Of a DNA stretch of 64,000 bases, positions 9,438 through 17,438 are shown piece by piece. This DNA is from an uncultured Acetatifactor sp. GTDB lineage: Bacteria > Bacillota > Clostridia > Lachnospirales > Lachnospiraceae. A model generated the notes under the pieces. It was not told where the DNA came from and searched no databases. It saw only the letters and a list, made by a program, of their open reading frames with translations. Within the stretch, counting starts at the first letter, position 1, and every line of letters begins with the position of its first letter. Made by a program: the position numbers and the translations under genes. Location of the stretch: assembly GCA_910580225.1 (NCBI GenBank), contig CAJTXE010000027.1:1-64000 (forward strand), given 5' to 3'.

Positions 9438-9585
9438 TCATATAGTCAGCATCCGTCCTTTCATCTACAAGTCTTCGCAGTTTCTTTTCTCCAATATGAA
9501 AATACTCCGCAGCTTCTTGTATTGTCAGTATATACTTTTCCCAAAGAGGGACCTTGCTTTCTAAATTGTTCACGTAAAAACACAT
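9394..9585 (-). pseudogene. xis: Truncated Tn916-type excisionase
   Basis: Residues VPLWEKYILTIQEAAEYFHI and GEKKLRRLVDE match the winged-helix excisionase of Tn916-like elements. The match stops after about 45 residues, and the last 15 residues (after DADYM) are an out-of-frame reading of the integrase remnant. Excisionases of this family run about 65-70 residues with a basic C-terminal wing, which is lost here. The gene is therefore the left half of a xis-int deletion scar and should not support excision. Confidence 0.7.
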
Positions 9586-9991
9586 CCTTCCTGCTATAAC
9601 GCATTTAATGATCTATAAGGGAACATAACGAAAATATATTATACCTTCAAGATATGCTTTTACCCCGCCCTCTTTCCTGCGCCGGAGTTCCGTCGCGTAT
9701 TTTCAGTTCAGGCCGCCGCTATGAGGCATTTCCCCTGCGTGTGCGCTCCTTTTGCGTCATCGCGCACTGTCCGCAGTTCCTGTATAACTGTCCGGAGGGC
9801 TATAAAGTTTTATGAAACAAAAAGGTATATAAGTCGCTTTCATTTTTGAAATTGACATATATACCTAATATAAATACAAAGAAATTAAAATATTTCTTCA
9901 CTCTGTTATAAAAATATTTACAAAATAAAGGGTTCCGGCATAAATGCCATGCCATTAACAATATGCTAAAATAAACATTTTGGAAAGCACT
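9586..9991. other. 406-base gap without a recognised gene
   Basis: No convincing reading frame is present. A GC-rich stretch lies at about 9660-9800. A 9-bp perfect inverted repeat, AGGTATATA at 9823-9831 and TATATACCT at 9858-9866, sits in the AT-rich part and could bind a regulator. TTGACATATATACC near 9853 resembles a -35 box but lacks a clear partner. Confidence 0.4.
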
Positions 9992-10543
9992 TCATTCATT
10001 ATCCAGACAATCTATATAATCCTCATAAAAATGTATATCACTTTTATGTTGAAATATCCAATAGGATGAAATACTGACAATAAACAACGTCATAAAAATC
10101 ATGCAAAAAACTATTGCTTCTCTGGCTTCTGATTCAGCAGCCTCCATTTCCTCTGAAATTTTATCCATTGCAGCAATCCCTACTGAATAAAGAGCTATAT
10201 ATATTGGAATAATCACCGTTTTTATGGAATCAAACACTTCTTCATAAACCCTCTTTTGTTTGTTAAGAAACTTTATCATATTCTGTTTGTCACATGCATT
10301 ACAAAATCTCCTCTCAAACAAATATAACTTCCACTCTTCATAAGTGTTGCAAAACCTGTATTTTAATTCTTTTCTGTTATATATCCGCTTTCTATACCAC
10401 CTTAAAAAGTTTCTAATCAAGCCTCTATCTGCAGTCCTGCGGTCACCATAGTCTTTTCCAATATGTTTATATGTTCTTCTTTCATACTTAATATCAAAAA
10501 AATACGGTGTATATCGTTGCTTTCTCATATGTCCTCCAAGCAT
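9992..10543 (-). CDS. Membrane protein of unknown function with two helices
   Basis: I do not recognise this 183-residue protein. The first 80 residues are very basic and aromatic (RKQRYTPYFF, RWYRKRIYNRKELKYRF). Two hydrophobic segments, VIIPIYIALYSVGIAAM and AIVFCMIFMTLFIVSISSYW, are separated by an acidic stretch (KISEEMEAAESEARE), and a short acidic tail follows. Start ATG 10543 follows GGAG at short range; an in-frame ATG at 10528 follows GGAGGACAT and is equally possible. It lies 37 bases after the fused transposase tail, between the integrase scar and the IS remnant. Island genes with basic heads and two helices are often effectors of small defence systems, but there is no direct evidence for that here. 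Confidence 0.6.
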   Translation of the reverse strand: MLGGHMRKQRYTPYFFDIKYERRTYKHIGKDYGDRRTADRGLIRNFLRWYRKRIYNRKELKYRFCNTYEEWKLYLFERRFCNACDKQNMIKFLNKQKRVYEEVFDSIKTVIIPIYIALYSVGIAAMDKISEEMEAAESEAREAIVFCMIFMTLFIVSISSYWIFQHKSDIHFYEDYIDCLDNE

Positions 10544-10579
10544 AACTTCTCCAAATACATTGCATATATAACTTACTCT

Positions 10580-11185
10580 TTACACAACTAATAAGCCACT
10601 GATTTCCTTTGAGATAATAGAGATCCGCTTCTTGATTTCCTCTTGGATTATTGCAGTTTTTTCATTCACAATACTCAAATCTTTATTTTCTTCATCTGGA
10701 AAAGAAAACGTTTTCATTATATCACGAAGTTCTTCCGCATATCGTCCAACTGATTTATTTAGTGTCTGCTGATTAAGTTCAGCTAAGCCACACGAAAACT
10801 TAATATAGCATATTTTTCCAAAAAATTGACACATCTGTAAAAGAGCAAAATGTAACCGCCTCTGAACCTTAAAGAGGTTCGTCACAAATGCGGACAATGC
10901 GATTGTAGTCAGCTGGGTCTCTTCCAATTTGATCATGATAAGCCCCATGCCATAGCACCGTTTGCGCAGGCTGAAAGCCCGTTCCACCCCTATCCAGTCT
11001 GTGTTGTCCTGGTATTCCTGTTTCCTGGTTGTGACGGAGACTACAGCCGTCTGCCGCCCCAGACGGGGACCCGACAGGTGTATCCCATGTCCTTTGCAGT
11101 ACCTGAGGTTATCGCGTGTCCTGTATATCCGGCCTGCCAGGTCCCTCTCCGGGTAGTTCACGATACGCCTTTTGAAGCGCTCCAC
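10580..11185 (-). pseudogene. IS5-type transposase C-terminal part fused to a foreign tail
   Basis: Residues 1 to about 116 (ERFKRRIVNYPERDLAGRIY, RTRDNLRYCKGHGIHLSGP, GVERAFSLRKRCYGMGLI) match the C-terminal catalytic part of an IS5-type DDE transposase; the E in VERAFS is the likely third catalytic residue. From about residue 117 (position 10837 downward) the sequence no longer looks like a transposase: it is an 85-residue helical segment (ELNQQTLNKSVGRYAEELRD) ending GLLVV. The reading frame therefore crosses the IS end into an older truncated gene. The upstream part of the same transposase is at 11194-11619 in a different frame. Confidence 0.7.
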
Positions 11186-11193
11186 AGTCTCCT

Positions 11194-11619
11194 TCAGGGT
11201 GCCCCCTCATTATAGGGGTCAAAGGATATCTTCTCGATCCGTCCATAGCCCTCTGTGTCCAGGCTCAGATCGAATTTGACACCGAATTCCACCGGGACCC
11301 CGGCCTTGCCCCGGACTATGGAGTGCAGCCATGGCTGGCTGATACTCACGATGCAGTCAGGGACGGAATGCACCTTATGGTCGTACATGTACTTCTGCTG
11401 TCCATACATCTTCAGTATGGTCAGCAACTTCGGGATGTCCTTCCTGTCCGGGACAAACCCCTCCGACATGAACTGCTCCAGGTATCCGATATCCCGGCAT
11501 ACATATCCCAGCTGCTTACGGATTGCTGCCCGCACTTTCTTTGCCGTATGCTTCCTGCATTTAGCGAATGCCAGGTACTCTTTCCGGGCCTGCCTCCTGC
11601 AACGCCTTGACAGGGGCAA
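11194..11619 (-). pseudogene. IS5-type transposase middle part, frameshifted
   Basis: The 141 residues (RQARKEYLAFAKCRKHTAKK, SISQPWLHSIVRGKAGVPVE, FGVKFDLSLDTEGYGRIEKI) match the middle of an IS5-type transposase of Firmicutes. The frame ends at a run of five G residues (minus strand, about 11203-11210). One extra G would restore DPYNEGG-TLKETVERF and join it to the next frame, so the break is a one-base homopolymer loss. The N-terminal third of the transposase is absent. No terminal inverted repeats or target duplication could be defined by eye. Confidence 0.75.
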
Positions 11620-11725
11620 TCAACTGGAAGAAATAGCAAACAGAATAAATAATCTTATCGCATGGCATGATTCCGAAGACCTCATTCTGCTTCAGCTTTT
11701 AAGCACACAAACCGGAAGCCATTGT

Positions 11726-12283
11726 CTAATCAATGTCTGCTTCATTGTATACAAAATCTTTGAAGTAGTTTGTTGCATTCTGATTATCCAGCCACAGTTC
11801 AAACCACCCCAGAAAATCTTGTGGTTCACAACAAGGCTGGACACCAACGTCCGTAAAATTCCAAACTTCCCCCTGATAATTGCCGGTGACAATCAGATTG
11901 TAACTCATTCCGCACCCTAAATTTATCAATTCAATATTTCCCCGATAAACCTTATTTTGCATATCGGCCTCGATGGCATCCCCATCTCTCTCGTCATCCT
12001 CCCAAACCCAAAATTTTTCAAGCAGAAAAGGCTTCGATAATTCCTGTTGCGGACAGCTTTCCAAATCATTCAGCCGACGCCCGTCAAGCATACGCTTACA
12101 GCCGTTTCCAACGAGCTGTAAAAACATACGGTACGCCTGTGGCAGTTTCACGTTATGACGATTTTCAAAAGACAGGATTTCTTCTTCCTTCAGAGATTCG
12201 CCCATTTCGATATTGCGTTCAGATATTTTTCTTTGAATTCGTTCTATCACTTTTTCATAGTCTTTTGGTTCATAAACTGGCAT
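11726..12283 (-). CDS. SMI1/KNR4 (SUKH) family immunity-like protein
   Basis: The protein has the SUKH fold signature: an N-terminal helix with LKEEEILSFENRHNVKLPQA and YRMFLQLVGNG, a tryptophan-rich core, GCGMSYNLIVTGNYQGEVW, and a C-terminal DFLGWFELWLDN. SUKH proteins are typically immunity partners of contact-dependent or polymorphic toxins. The ATG is preceded by GGAGGAAGTGAT. No toxin with a C-terminal nuclease domain is seen within the neighbouring 5 kb, so it is an orphan immunity gene or its partner was lost when the adjacent IS landed. It is intact at 185 residues. Confidence 0.85.
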   Translation of the reverse strand: MPVYEPKDYEKVIERIQRKISERNIEMGESLKEEEILSFENRHNVKLPQAYRMFLQLVGNGCKRMLDGRRLNDLESCPQQELSKPFLLEKFWVWEDDERDGDAIEADMQNKVYRGNIELINLGCGMSYNLIVTGNYQGEVWNFTDVGVQPCCEPQDFLGWFELWLDNQNATNYFKDFVYNEADID

Positions 12284-12379
12284 ATCACTTCCTCCGATTC
12301 CAATTTATCGATGGACCCATTATACTGCAATCATTTTACAAAGGGAATAGATTTTACAAAATTGTGTGCTTTTCCAGTA

Positions 12380-12426
12380 CAAAAGAAAAGAAGAATCCCC
12401 GGACTGTACGGCAATACGGTTCGGGG
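12380..12426 (-). terminator. Terminator of the YesL-like gene
   Basis: A GC-rich hairpin (CCCCGGA at 12397-12403 with TTCGGGG at 12420-12426, and an inner GTACGGCAATAC) is followed on the minus strand by a T-rich run at 12380-12396. It lies 47 bases after the YesL-like stop codon. Confidence 0.75.
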
Positions 12427-12473
12427 ACAGCAGGATTATCATTTTAAAAAAAGAACCTTGAAAATGGCGCAGT

Positions 12474-13127
12474 TCACGCCAGATACCAAGTATCAGCACC
12501 CTGCGCCTCCTCAAGCCGCGTCACCTTCCGCAGGGAGGGTTCCAAAACCAGGGAAAGCAGCAATGCGGTTATCCCCGGAACAGCAGCCACAAGCAGCGGC
12601 TCCCACACCAACAGCAGAAGCGCCCCGGAAAGCAGCACAACGGAAAGAAGCGTAAGGGGAAGGCACCGAATCAGCAAATACAGGGCAGCTTCCGCCAGCT
12701 TCAGCAGGCGCTCCTCAAACCGCGACAGCAGCGGATAGAGCCAACAGGGCATGCCCACCAGGAAGACCGCCTTCAAAACCAAAAGCGACAACAGCACTTT
12801 ATCCGGAATCCCTTCACCGTTTAAAAGCGCTGCCGCCAGGGGCAAGTCACTGACAAACATCATGGCTGCAAACAGCATCCATATAACCTGTATCAGAATC
12901 CCCTTCCTGAGATTTGCCCGGAAGCTTTTCCAGAACTCCCGGACCGGATAGCCTCTCTGCCGCCTGACGGATTTCACCACTGCATGGTACAGCGCCGCAC
13001 TGGACGCCCCTGCCGTTACCACCGGAATGCAGCACAGCGCCCAGACCAGGCTTAACATCATCAGGTCCAGAATTTTATTTATCACACAAAACACTGCATT
13101 TTCAGGGTTAAAAATAGCCTCCAACAT
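12474..13127 (-). CDS. YesL-like (DUF624) membrane protein
   Basis: The N-terminus MLEAIFNPENAVFCVINKIL followed by LSLVWALCCIPVVTAGAS and ALYHAVVKSVRRQRGYPVRE is typical of YesL/DUF624 proteins, which are about 210 residues with four to five membrane segments and often sit in sugar-utilisation loci. Five hydrophobic segments can be counted here. I placed the start at 13127 because GGAGGAGTGTTCC precedes this ATG; the open frame extends 37 codons further upstream but those residues do not fit the family. It is probably transcribed alone, ending at the hairpin at 12397-12426. Its molecular role is not established in the family. Confidence 0.85.
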   Translation of the reverse strand: MLEAIFNPENAVFCVINKILDLMMLSLVWALCCIPVVTAGASSAALYHAVVKSVRRQRGYPVREFWKSFRANLRKGILIQVIWMLFAAMMFVSDLPLAAALLNGEGIPDKVLLSLLVLKAVFLVGMPCWLYPLLSRFEERLLKLAEAALYLLIRCLPLTLLSVVLLSGALLLLVWEPLLVAAVPGITALLLSLVLEPSLRKVTRLEEAQGADTWYLA

Positions 13128-13311
13128 GGAACACTCCTCCTTTTTTCCGCAGTATGATACAGGCGACTGCGGGCGGCGCGAAACGGCTTCCGGATTTGCT
13201 CCGGTTTCCGTCTTGCCAGGCAGACGTTTGATTTCCAAGCCATGGTACAGTGGTATATGTCAGCAACCGGCTTAAATTCTGAGTCAGCAAAATCATGGTA
13301 TCATGAACGCA

Positions 13312-13434
13312 CTATCGTTCATAGTAGATAGACTTCCGGCCGCTTCCTGCCTGGATTATGGTCATGGTACCATACACATGGCACCGTCCATAATAGATAG
13401 ACTCCCGGCCGCTTCCTGCCTGAAACATGGTCAT
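13312..13434 (-). CDS. Possible 40-residue repeat peptide
   Basis: The minus strand has a 40-codon frame whose halves repeat: FQAGSGRESIYYG in the first copy and IQAGSGRKSIYYER in the second, each preceded by TM. No good ribosome binding site precedes the ATG. Keeping the frame over both repeats could be chance, because a unit that is a multiple of three copies its frame automatically. It may be part of a dispersed repeat element rather than a gene. Confidence 0.2.
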   Translation of the reverse strand: MTMFQAGSGRESIYYGRCHVYGTMTIIQAGSGRKSIYYER

Positions 13435-13440
13435 TATACC
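13312..13440. repeat. Two tandem copies of a 69-bp repeat
   Basis: The block GATAGACTTCCGGCCGCTTC (from about 13327) recurs 69 bases later (GATAGACTCCCGGCCGCTTC, from about 13396), followed in both by CTGCCTG, a variable patch and ATGGTCAT. Similarity runs over about 52 of 69 bases. Because 69 is a multiple of three, one minus-strand frame stays open through both copies. Confidence 0.75.
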
Positions 13441-13563
13441 ACACCAGGCAGAGCAGTTCCACGTCCGGAAGCCCTTTGCTTACCAAAAGATGCATTTGTC
13501 ACAAAACAGAACAAAATTCGCACTCTATGCTGTCCCGATTTTCCCAGAACCCCCGGCAGGCAT

Positions 13564-14382
13564 TCACTCTGACCTGGACAAAATCTTCACCGGCCCGGAA
13601 ATCACCTCCCTTGCCACATACAGGACGCTGTCAGTCCGGGCGTCCATGGTCCATTTCACCAAAGTCATTTCTCCCCGCTGTACCTCAATGCAGGTAATAC
13701 AGCGGGGATGAACACAGCTTCCCGTATTATAATAGAAGGAAGGCTCCTCCGGCAGCACAGGGCGGTGGGTATGCCCTGTGACCAGAATATGGCGGTTGGC
13801 TTCGGCCCAGCTGCGCAGGCTCTCCTCGCATTTCTCCTTTACTTCGTAGTTCTTGGCCGCGCTGGTTGGGTCCAGAAAACCCAGATTTTCCAGGGGACTC
13901 CAGAAATACCGCACCAGAAACCTGGCCAGGGGCCACAGGGTGGAATTCAGGAAGCTTGCCTGGTGCCCGTGGGTCAGGTACAGGGATTTCTCCGGCATGG
14001 CTTCGGCATACAGGATTACAGCTTCCAGGAAGGCCGGATTCTTTCTGCGGACAATGTTGTGGTTGCCGTATAGCAGATGGAGCCGGCCCATCTCCTCGAA
14101 CCGGGCAAACATACAGTACACATCCTCGTGAATCTCCGTGATGTTGCGCAGCTTCCGATTCTCCCAAAGCTCCTCCCCGTCCCCCAGTTCAATATACGTA
14201 AAACCGTTTCTGTAGTAATGTTCCATGGCCGCATAGTACAGGTGCTGATTCTTCAGGAAATTGTCTGAGGAGGTGCCCACGCCCCTGTGGCAGTCGCTTA
14301 CCAGTACATACCTGGAGCATGGGCAAAAAGGCAGTACCAACGCCTGGGAAAAAGCCCTGTTCAGACGGCTTGCGGTGGTCAT
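13564..14382 (-). CDS. Calcineurin-like metallophosphoesterase
   Basis: The metal-binding motifs are present in order: VLVSDCHRG (D-x-H type) near residue 28, YIELGDGEELWE, LLYGNHNIV (GNHN) and HILVTGHTHRPVL (GHTH) near residue 205. These place it in the calcineurin-like phosphoesterase superfamily, related to UDP-2,3-diacylglucosamine hydrolase-like (LpxH) enzymes; in a Gram-positive organism the substrate is unknown. The ATG is preceded by AGGAGAAAGTC and overlaps the stop of the upstream DUF4474 gene by four bases, so the two are translationally coupled. The 272-residue length is normal. Confidence 0.88.
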   Translation of the reverse strand: MTTASRLNRAFSQALVLPFCPCSRYVLVSDCHRGVGTSSDNFLKNQHLYYAAMEHYYRNGFTYIELGDGEELWENRKLRNITEIHEDVYCMFARFEEMGRLHLLYGNHNIVRRKNPAFLEAVILYAEAMPEKSLYLTHGHQASFLNSTLWPLARFLVRYFWSPLENLGFLDPTSAAKNYEVKEKCEESLRSWAEANRHILVTGHTHRPVLPEEPSFYYNTGSCVHPRCITCIEVQRGEMTLVKWTMDARTDSVLYVAREVISGPVKILSRSE

Positions 14383-15701
14383 GACTTTCTCCTGCGGCGA
14401 AAGCGGGCATCCCGAATCGTATTTCCGCCGGAACAGTCTACGGAACTTGCCCCTGGGGCATCATTTCGGCAGCTACAGTTTCCGGAGCTCCCACACGGGG
14501 CATCATTTCGGCAGGTGCAGGCTCCGGAGCTCCCACACGGGGCATCATTTCGGCAGGTGCAGGCTCCAGAACTCCCACATGAGGCATCATTTCGGCAGCT
14601 ACAGTTTCCGGAGCTCCCACACGAGGCATCATTTCGGCAGCTACAGTTTCCGGAACTTCCACATGAGGCATCATTTCGGCAGCTACAGTTTCCGGAGTTC
14701 CCACACGAGGCATCATTTCGGCAGGCATGCGCTGCGGAGCCGGCACCTCTGGCAGCTCTTCGCCTGGCCGGCCTGCATTTGCGGCAGCATTTCGGGCGGC
14801 GGCAGCCGTGTTTCCGGTGGCAGTGCCTGTGGAAACGGCGCAGACGCATCAGTTTCCGGAAGCAGAACGGAATGTAGTAGTAAAGAAACAGAATCCGGTC
14901 TTCCGTACAGGTAAATGGCCTGGTAACCCACAGGAAGAGCCGGCAGTACATTCGGTTCAGGCACTGTGACAGCCTGCGGTGAAAGCGCGTCAGAAAACCG
15001 TAATGCACTTTCCCGGGGTGGTGGAAAGTAAAGGACAGAGAGAGATTCTGCACCGTAACCCACTCCGGAGAATAACCCGCCCGGCACAGTCCCCGGAAGA
15101 ATGCTTCCATCATTTCCCGGTTACGGAAGCAAACCGTCGCCTTCAGGCACAGCTCGGACGGGCGTGAAAACACCCCCGGCAGAAAAGCCGTGAGCCACCA
15201 GTGCCGCTGGGAAATTTTCACGAACGCGCCGTTGTCCAGGAACAACTGCAGCGTGCAGGACAACATCTCCTCCTCATTGGCCGCCTCAAAATGTGCCGTC
15301 CGGTACTCCGTCTCGGACAGCAGCCGGTCGCTGTGGTAAATGCCGATCTCTCCGCCTGCATTGATGCCGTACTGCCCTTTCCAGAATTCAATCAGCCATG
15401 TCCGGTCCCGATAATTAAAATACACCGGAAGGGAATCGAACACCATCTGGAACCTGGGAGCCAGGTAGTCGTAGGCCCAGGTATAGCCGGCATCCTTCTG
15501 CCAGGCATCCACCGTGGAGGAAAAGAACCCGCAGCAGCAGTGATACACATAGCCGAAGGGCTGCGCCAGCTCCTCCACCAGGGAGCATTTTTCGCACTTT
15601 TCCATATTCCGGATTCTGCAGATAATTTTCTTCCTGCGGAAATGACAGAATACCATGCTGAAAAGCGCAATCAAAAGTAAAACAAACAGAGCAATGTACA
15701 T
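14379..15701 (-). CDS. DUF4474 protein with Cys-rich repeat tail
   Basis: An N-terminal membrane anchor (IALFVLLLIALFSMVF) is followed by a conserved domain with QPFGYVYHCCCGFFSS, DAWQKDAGYTWAYDYLAP and WLIEFWKGQYGINAGGEIGI that matches DUF4474 of Clostridia. From about residue 325 the protein becomes a low-complexity tail: seven 14-residue units of the form RNDASCGSSGNCSC, then a basic end (RRRRKS). The repeat DNA is nearly identical between units. The tail is rich in cysteine with CxC spacing, suggesting metal or disulfide chemistry or simply repeat expansion. The ribosome binding site is weak (TAGGTTATCGTT). It is coupled to the phosphoesterase gene. The function of DUF4474 is not known. 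Confidence 0.7.
   Translation of the reverse strand: MYIALFVLLLIALFSMVFCHFRRKKIICRIRNMEKCEKCSLVEELAQPFGYVYHCCCGFFSSTVDAWQKDAGYTWAYDYLAPRFQMVFDSLPVYFNYRDRTWLIEFWKGQYGINAGGEIGIYHSDRLLSETEYRTAHFEAANEEEMLSCTLQLFLDNGAFVKISQRHWWLTAFLPGVFSRPSELCLKATVCFRNREMMEAFFRGLCRAGYSPEWVTVQNLSLSFTFHHPGKVHYGFLTRFHRRLSQCLNRMYCRLFLWVTRPFTCTEDRILFLYYYIPFCFRKLMRLRRFHRHCHRKHGCRRPKCCRKCRPARRRAARGAGSAAHACRNDASCGNSGNCSCRNDASCGSSGNCSCRNDASCGSSGNCSCRNDASCGSSGACTCRNDAPCGSSGACTCRNDAPCGSSGNCSCRNDAPGASSVDCSGGNTIRDARFRRRRKS
14458..14740 (-). repeat. Seven tandem 42-bp repeats in the DUF4474 gene
   Basis: The word GCATCATTTCGGCAG (plus strand) recurs every 42 bases at 14458, 14500, 14542, 14584, 14626, 14668 and 14710. Units differ at a few positions (AGCTACAGTTTC versus AGGTGCAGGCTC). 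There are no unique spacers, so this is a coding minisatellite and not CRISPR. Several other frames are also open here only because the unit lacks stops. Confidence 0.95.
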
Positions 15702-15779
15702 AACGATAACCTATAATCCTATGCTGTTTTGCTCTATTATATGCCGCCGTCAGGAAAGGTGTACCCCAGTGCAGCAACC

Positions 15780-17237
15780 CTAATATTTTCCCGCAGTTTT
15801 CAGGATCCAGTCCACCGCCGCTTCCGCATGTACCGGCAGATTTCCGGGATTCAGACCTGTCCCGGCTTCCGCATCCTCCCTGCCGCCTGCAAAGGCATCC
15901 AGAGCGTATCTGGCCAGCAATGCCGAAACCCGCCCTCTCTCCACGGAATCCTCAGCGCCCAGGACCACAACCACCAGATCATGTTCCATGTTTCCGTCGT
16001 CCGCAGTCAGGGATGTAACCAGGCACGCCCCCGCCTTATTGGTGGTTCCGGTCTTCAGGCCAGTGACTTCAGGAATATTGCGCAGAAGTGGATTGCTGTT
16101 GCGCACTTCCCTGCCCAGGGAATCCAGAACGGCGGACTGCAGGGAAGTAATCTCCGTAATTTGTGGATACACATTCAGCAGATGGGAGACCATCCGGAAC
16201 ATGTCCTCTGCGCTCATGCGGTTCTGGCGTTTTGCGGGAACCGGGTCCTCCGTGTATACAGGTAAACCGTGGCTGTTGAAAAAGACCGCCTGGGACAGTC
16301 CCAGCTCCCCGGCCTTCTGATTCATCATCCCTACAAAAGTTTCCTCGGAGCCTGCCACCGCTTCCGCCAGACACAGCGCACACTCGTTGCTGGAAGGCAG
16401 AAGTGCTCCCAGAAGCAAGTCCCGCACTGAAATCTGCTCCCCTGCCGTAAGCGGAATCACCCCGTCTGACGAGGCTGAAAGCAGCTGTGCCCCGTCAGAA
16501 ACCGTTACCAAATCCTCGGGACTCATCTGCCCTGCCGCCAGGGCATCCAGCGCCAGGAGACAGGTCATCAGCTTGGAAGTACTGGCGATTGGCCAGGGCA
16601 TGCCGGACTGATATTGATAATAAATTTCTCCTGTAGTGGCATCTCCCACCACTACGCCATTGATACCGTAAAAATACCCTGCCTGCTCCAATTCCTCAGG
16701 CACAATGCGGAAAGGCTCCTGTGTATGAACCTCCAGAACATCGGCGGCAGGAACCGAAATATCCATATCCAAAATCATGGCCAGATCCGCGGCCATCATA
16801 AAGCAATCATACTCGCCGGAAGGCAGCATCATGATAAAGGTATAGTAATTTACCGCTTCCCCTCCCACCTTGAATTCGTTTCTCCGCAAAGTTATATTTG
16901 GTAATTCGGCATCCTCCCAGGGTACATTTTCCCCTCCCACAGCCGAATAGTTCTCTCCTGGATTCAGGGAAACGGCGTTTTTCGTAATTTCCAGGGAAAA
17001 GGATTTACCCGTATCCTTAAGAACCATGGCCAGGTCCCGCAGGGAAAAATAGGTATTGCTGCCATAATCATGGTCCAGTGTCTTTACCGTATACGGGATA
17101 CCGGATTCCGTCTGCACCTGGCAGGTACCGGGAATCTCAAATCCTGCCGTAACCTTTGCCGGCAGAATGGTGCATATCAGAACCGCACACAGCAGCAGGA
17201 AGCATATTTTCTGTTGCATTTGCAGGAATCGCTTCAT
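15780..17237 (-). CDS. Serine-type D-Ala-D-Ala carboxypeptidase (DacF-like)
   Basis: This penicillin-binding protein trims the terminal D-alanine of peptidoglycan stem peptides. Its catalytic motifs are STSK (ASTSKLMTCLLALDAL), SSN (LLPSSNECALCLAE) and KTG (VTGLKTGTTNKAG). It has a signal peptide (ICFLLLCAVLICTILPAKVTA) of a secreted protein. The first 130 mature residues, with NTYFSLRDLAMVLKDTGKSF, resemble the copper amine oxidase N-like stalk domain, placed before the peptidase domain. Start 17237 was chosen for GGGAG six bases before the ATG; six more in-frame codons exist upstream. Length 485. It is free-standing, with about 80 bases to the DUF4474 gene. Confidence 0.92.
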   Translation of the reverse strand: MKRFLQMQQKICFLLLCAVLICTILPAKVTAGFEIPGTCQVQTESGIPYTVKTLDHDYGSNTYFSLRDLAMVLKDTGKSFSLEITKNAVSLNPGENYSAVGGENVPWEDAELPNITLRRNEFKVGGEAVNYYTFIMMLPSGEYDCFMMAADLAMILDMDISVPAADVLEVHTQEPFRIVPEELEQAGYFYGINGVVVGDATTGEIYYQYQSGMPWPIASTSKLMTCLLALDALAAGQMSPEDLVTVSDGAQLLSASSDGVIPLTAGEQISVRDLLLGALLPSSNECALCLAEAVAGSEETFVGMMNQKAGELGLSQAVFFNSHGLPVYTEDPVPAKRQNRMSAEDMFRMVSHLLNVYPQITEITSLQSAVLDSLGREVRNSNPLLRNIPEVTGLKTGTTNKAGACLVTSLTADDGNMEHDLVVVVLGAEDSVERGRVSALLARYALDAFAGGREDAEAGTGLNPGNLPVHAEAAVDWILKTAGKY

Positions 17238-17438
17238 TATGTTCTCCCTTCTCACATTATCTTGTTATCTTCTCATCGTCTTTGAAACTTCTTTCCGTTT
17301 TGCCCTGCTGCCTTCGCAGCCTCTTTTCTCTTGCCGCCTTCACAGCCGCTTTTCTCTTTACCATGTGGCATTAGGGGCTTCTCATCCTTGTCACCTTACC
17401 ACATTCACAGGCTCCGCATTTTCTTCCTGCCCCTCTCT

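Noticed and set aside
11613..11920. Plus-strand gene running from the IS edge into the SUKH region
   Set aside because: Only about 36 codons look protein-like; the rest is antisense to the SUKH gene, and no start or stop fits.
14458..14740. Regular 42-bp repeat array as a CRISPR locus
   Set aside because: The units are contiguous with no unique spacers, lie inside a coding frame and have no cas genes nearby.
14261..14914. Long plus-strand and alternate minus-strand frames across the Cys-rich repeat
   Set aside because: They are open only because the 42-bp unit lacks stops in several frames; they have no ribosome binding site and run antisense to the DUF4474 and phosphoesterase genes.
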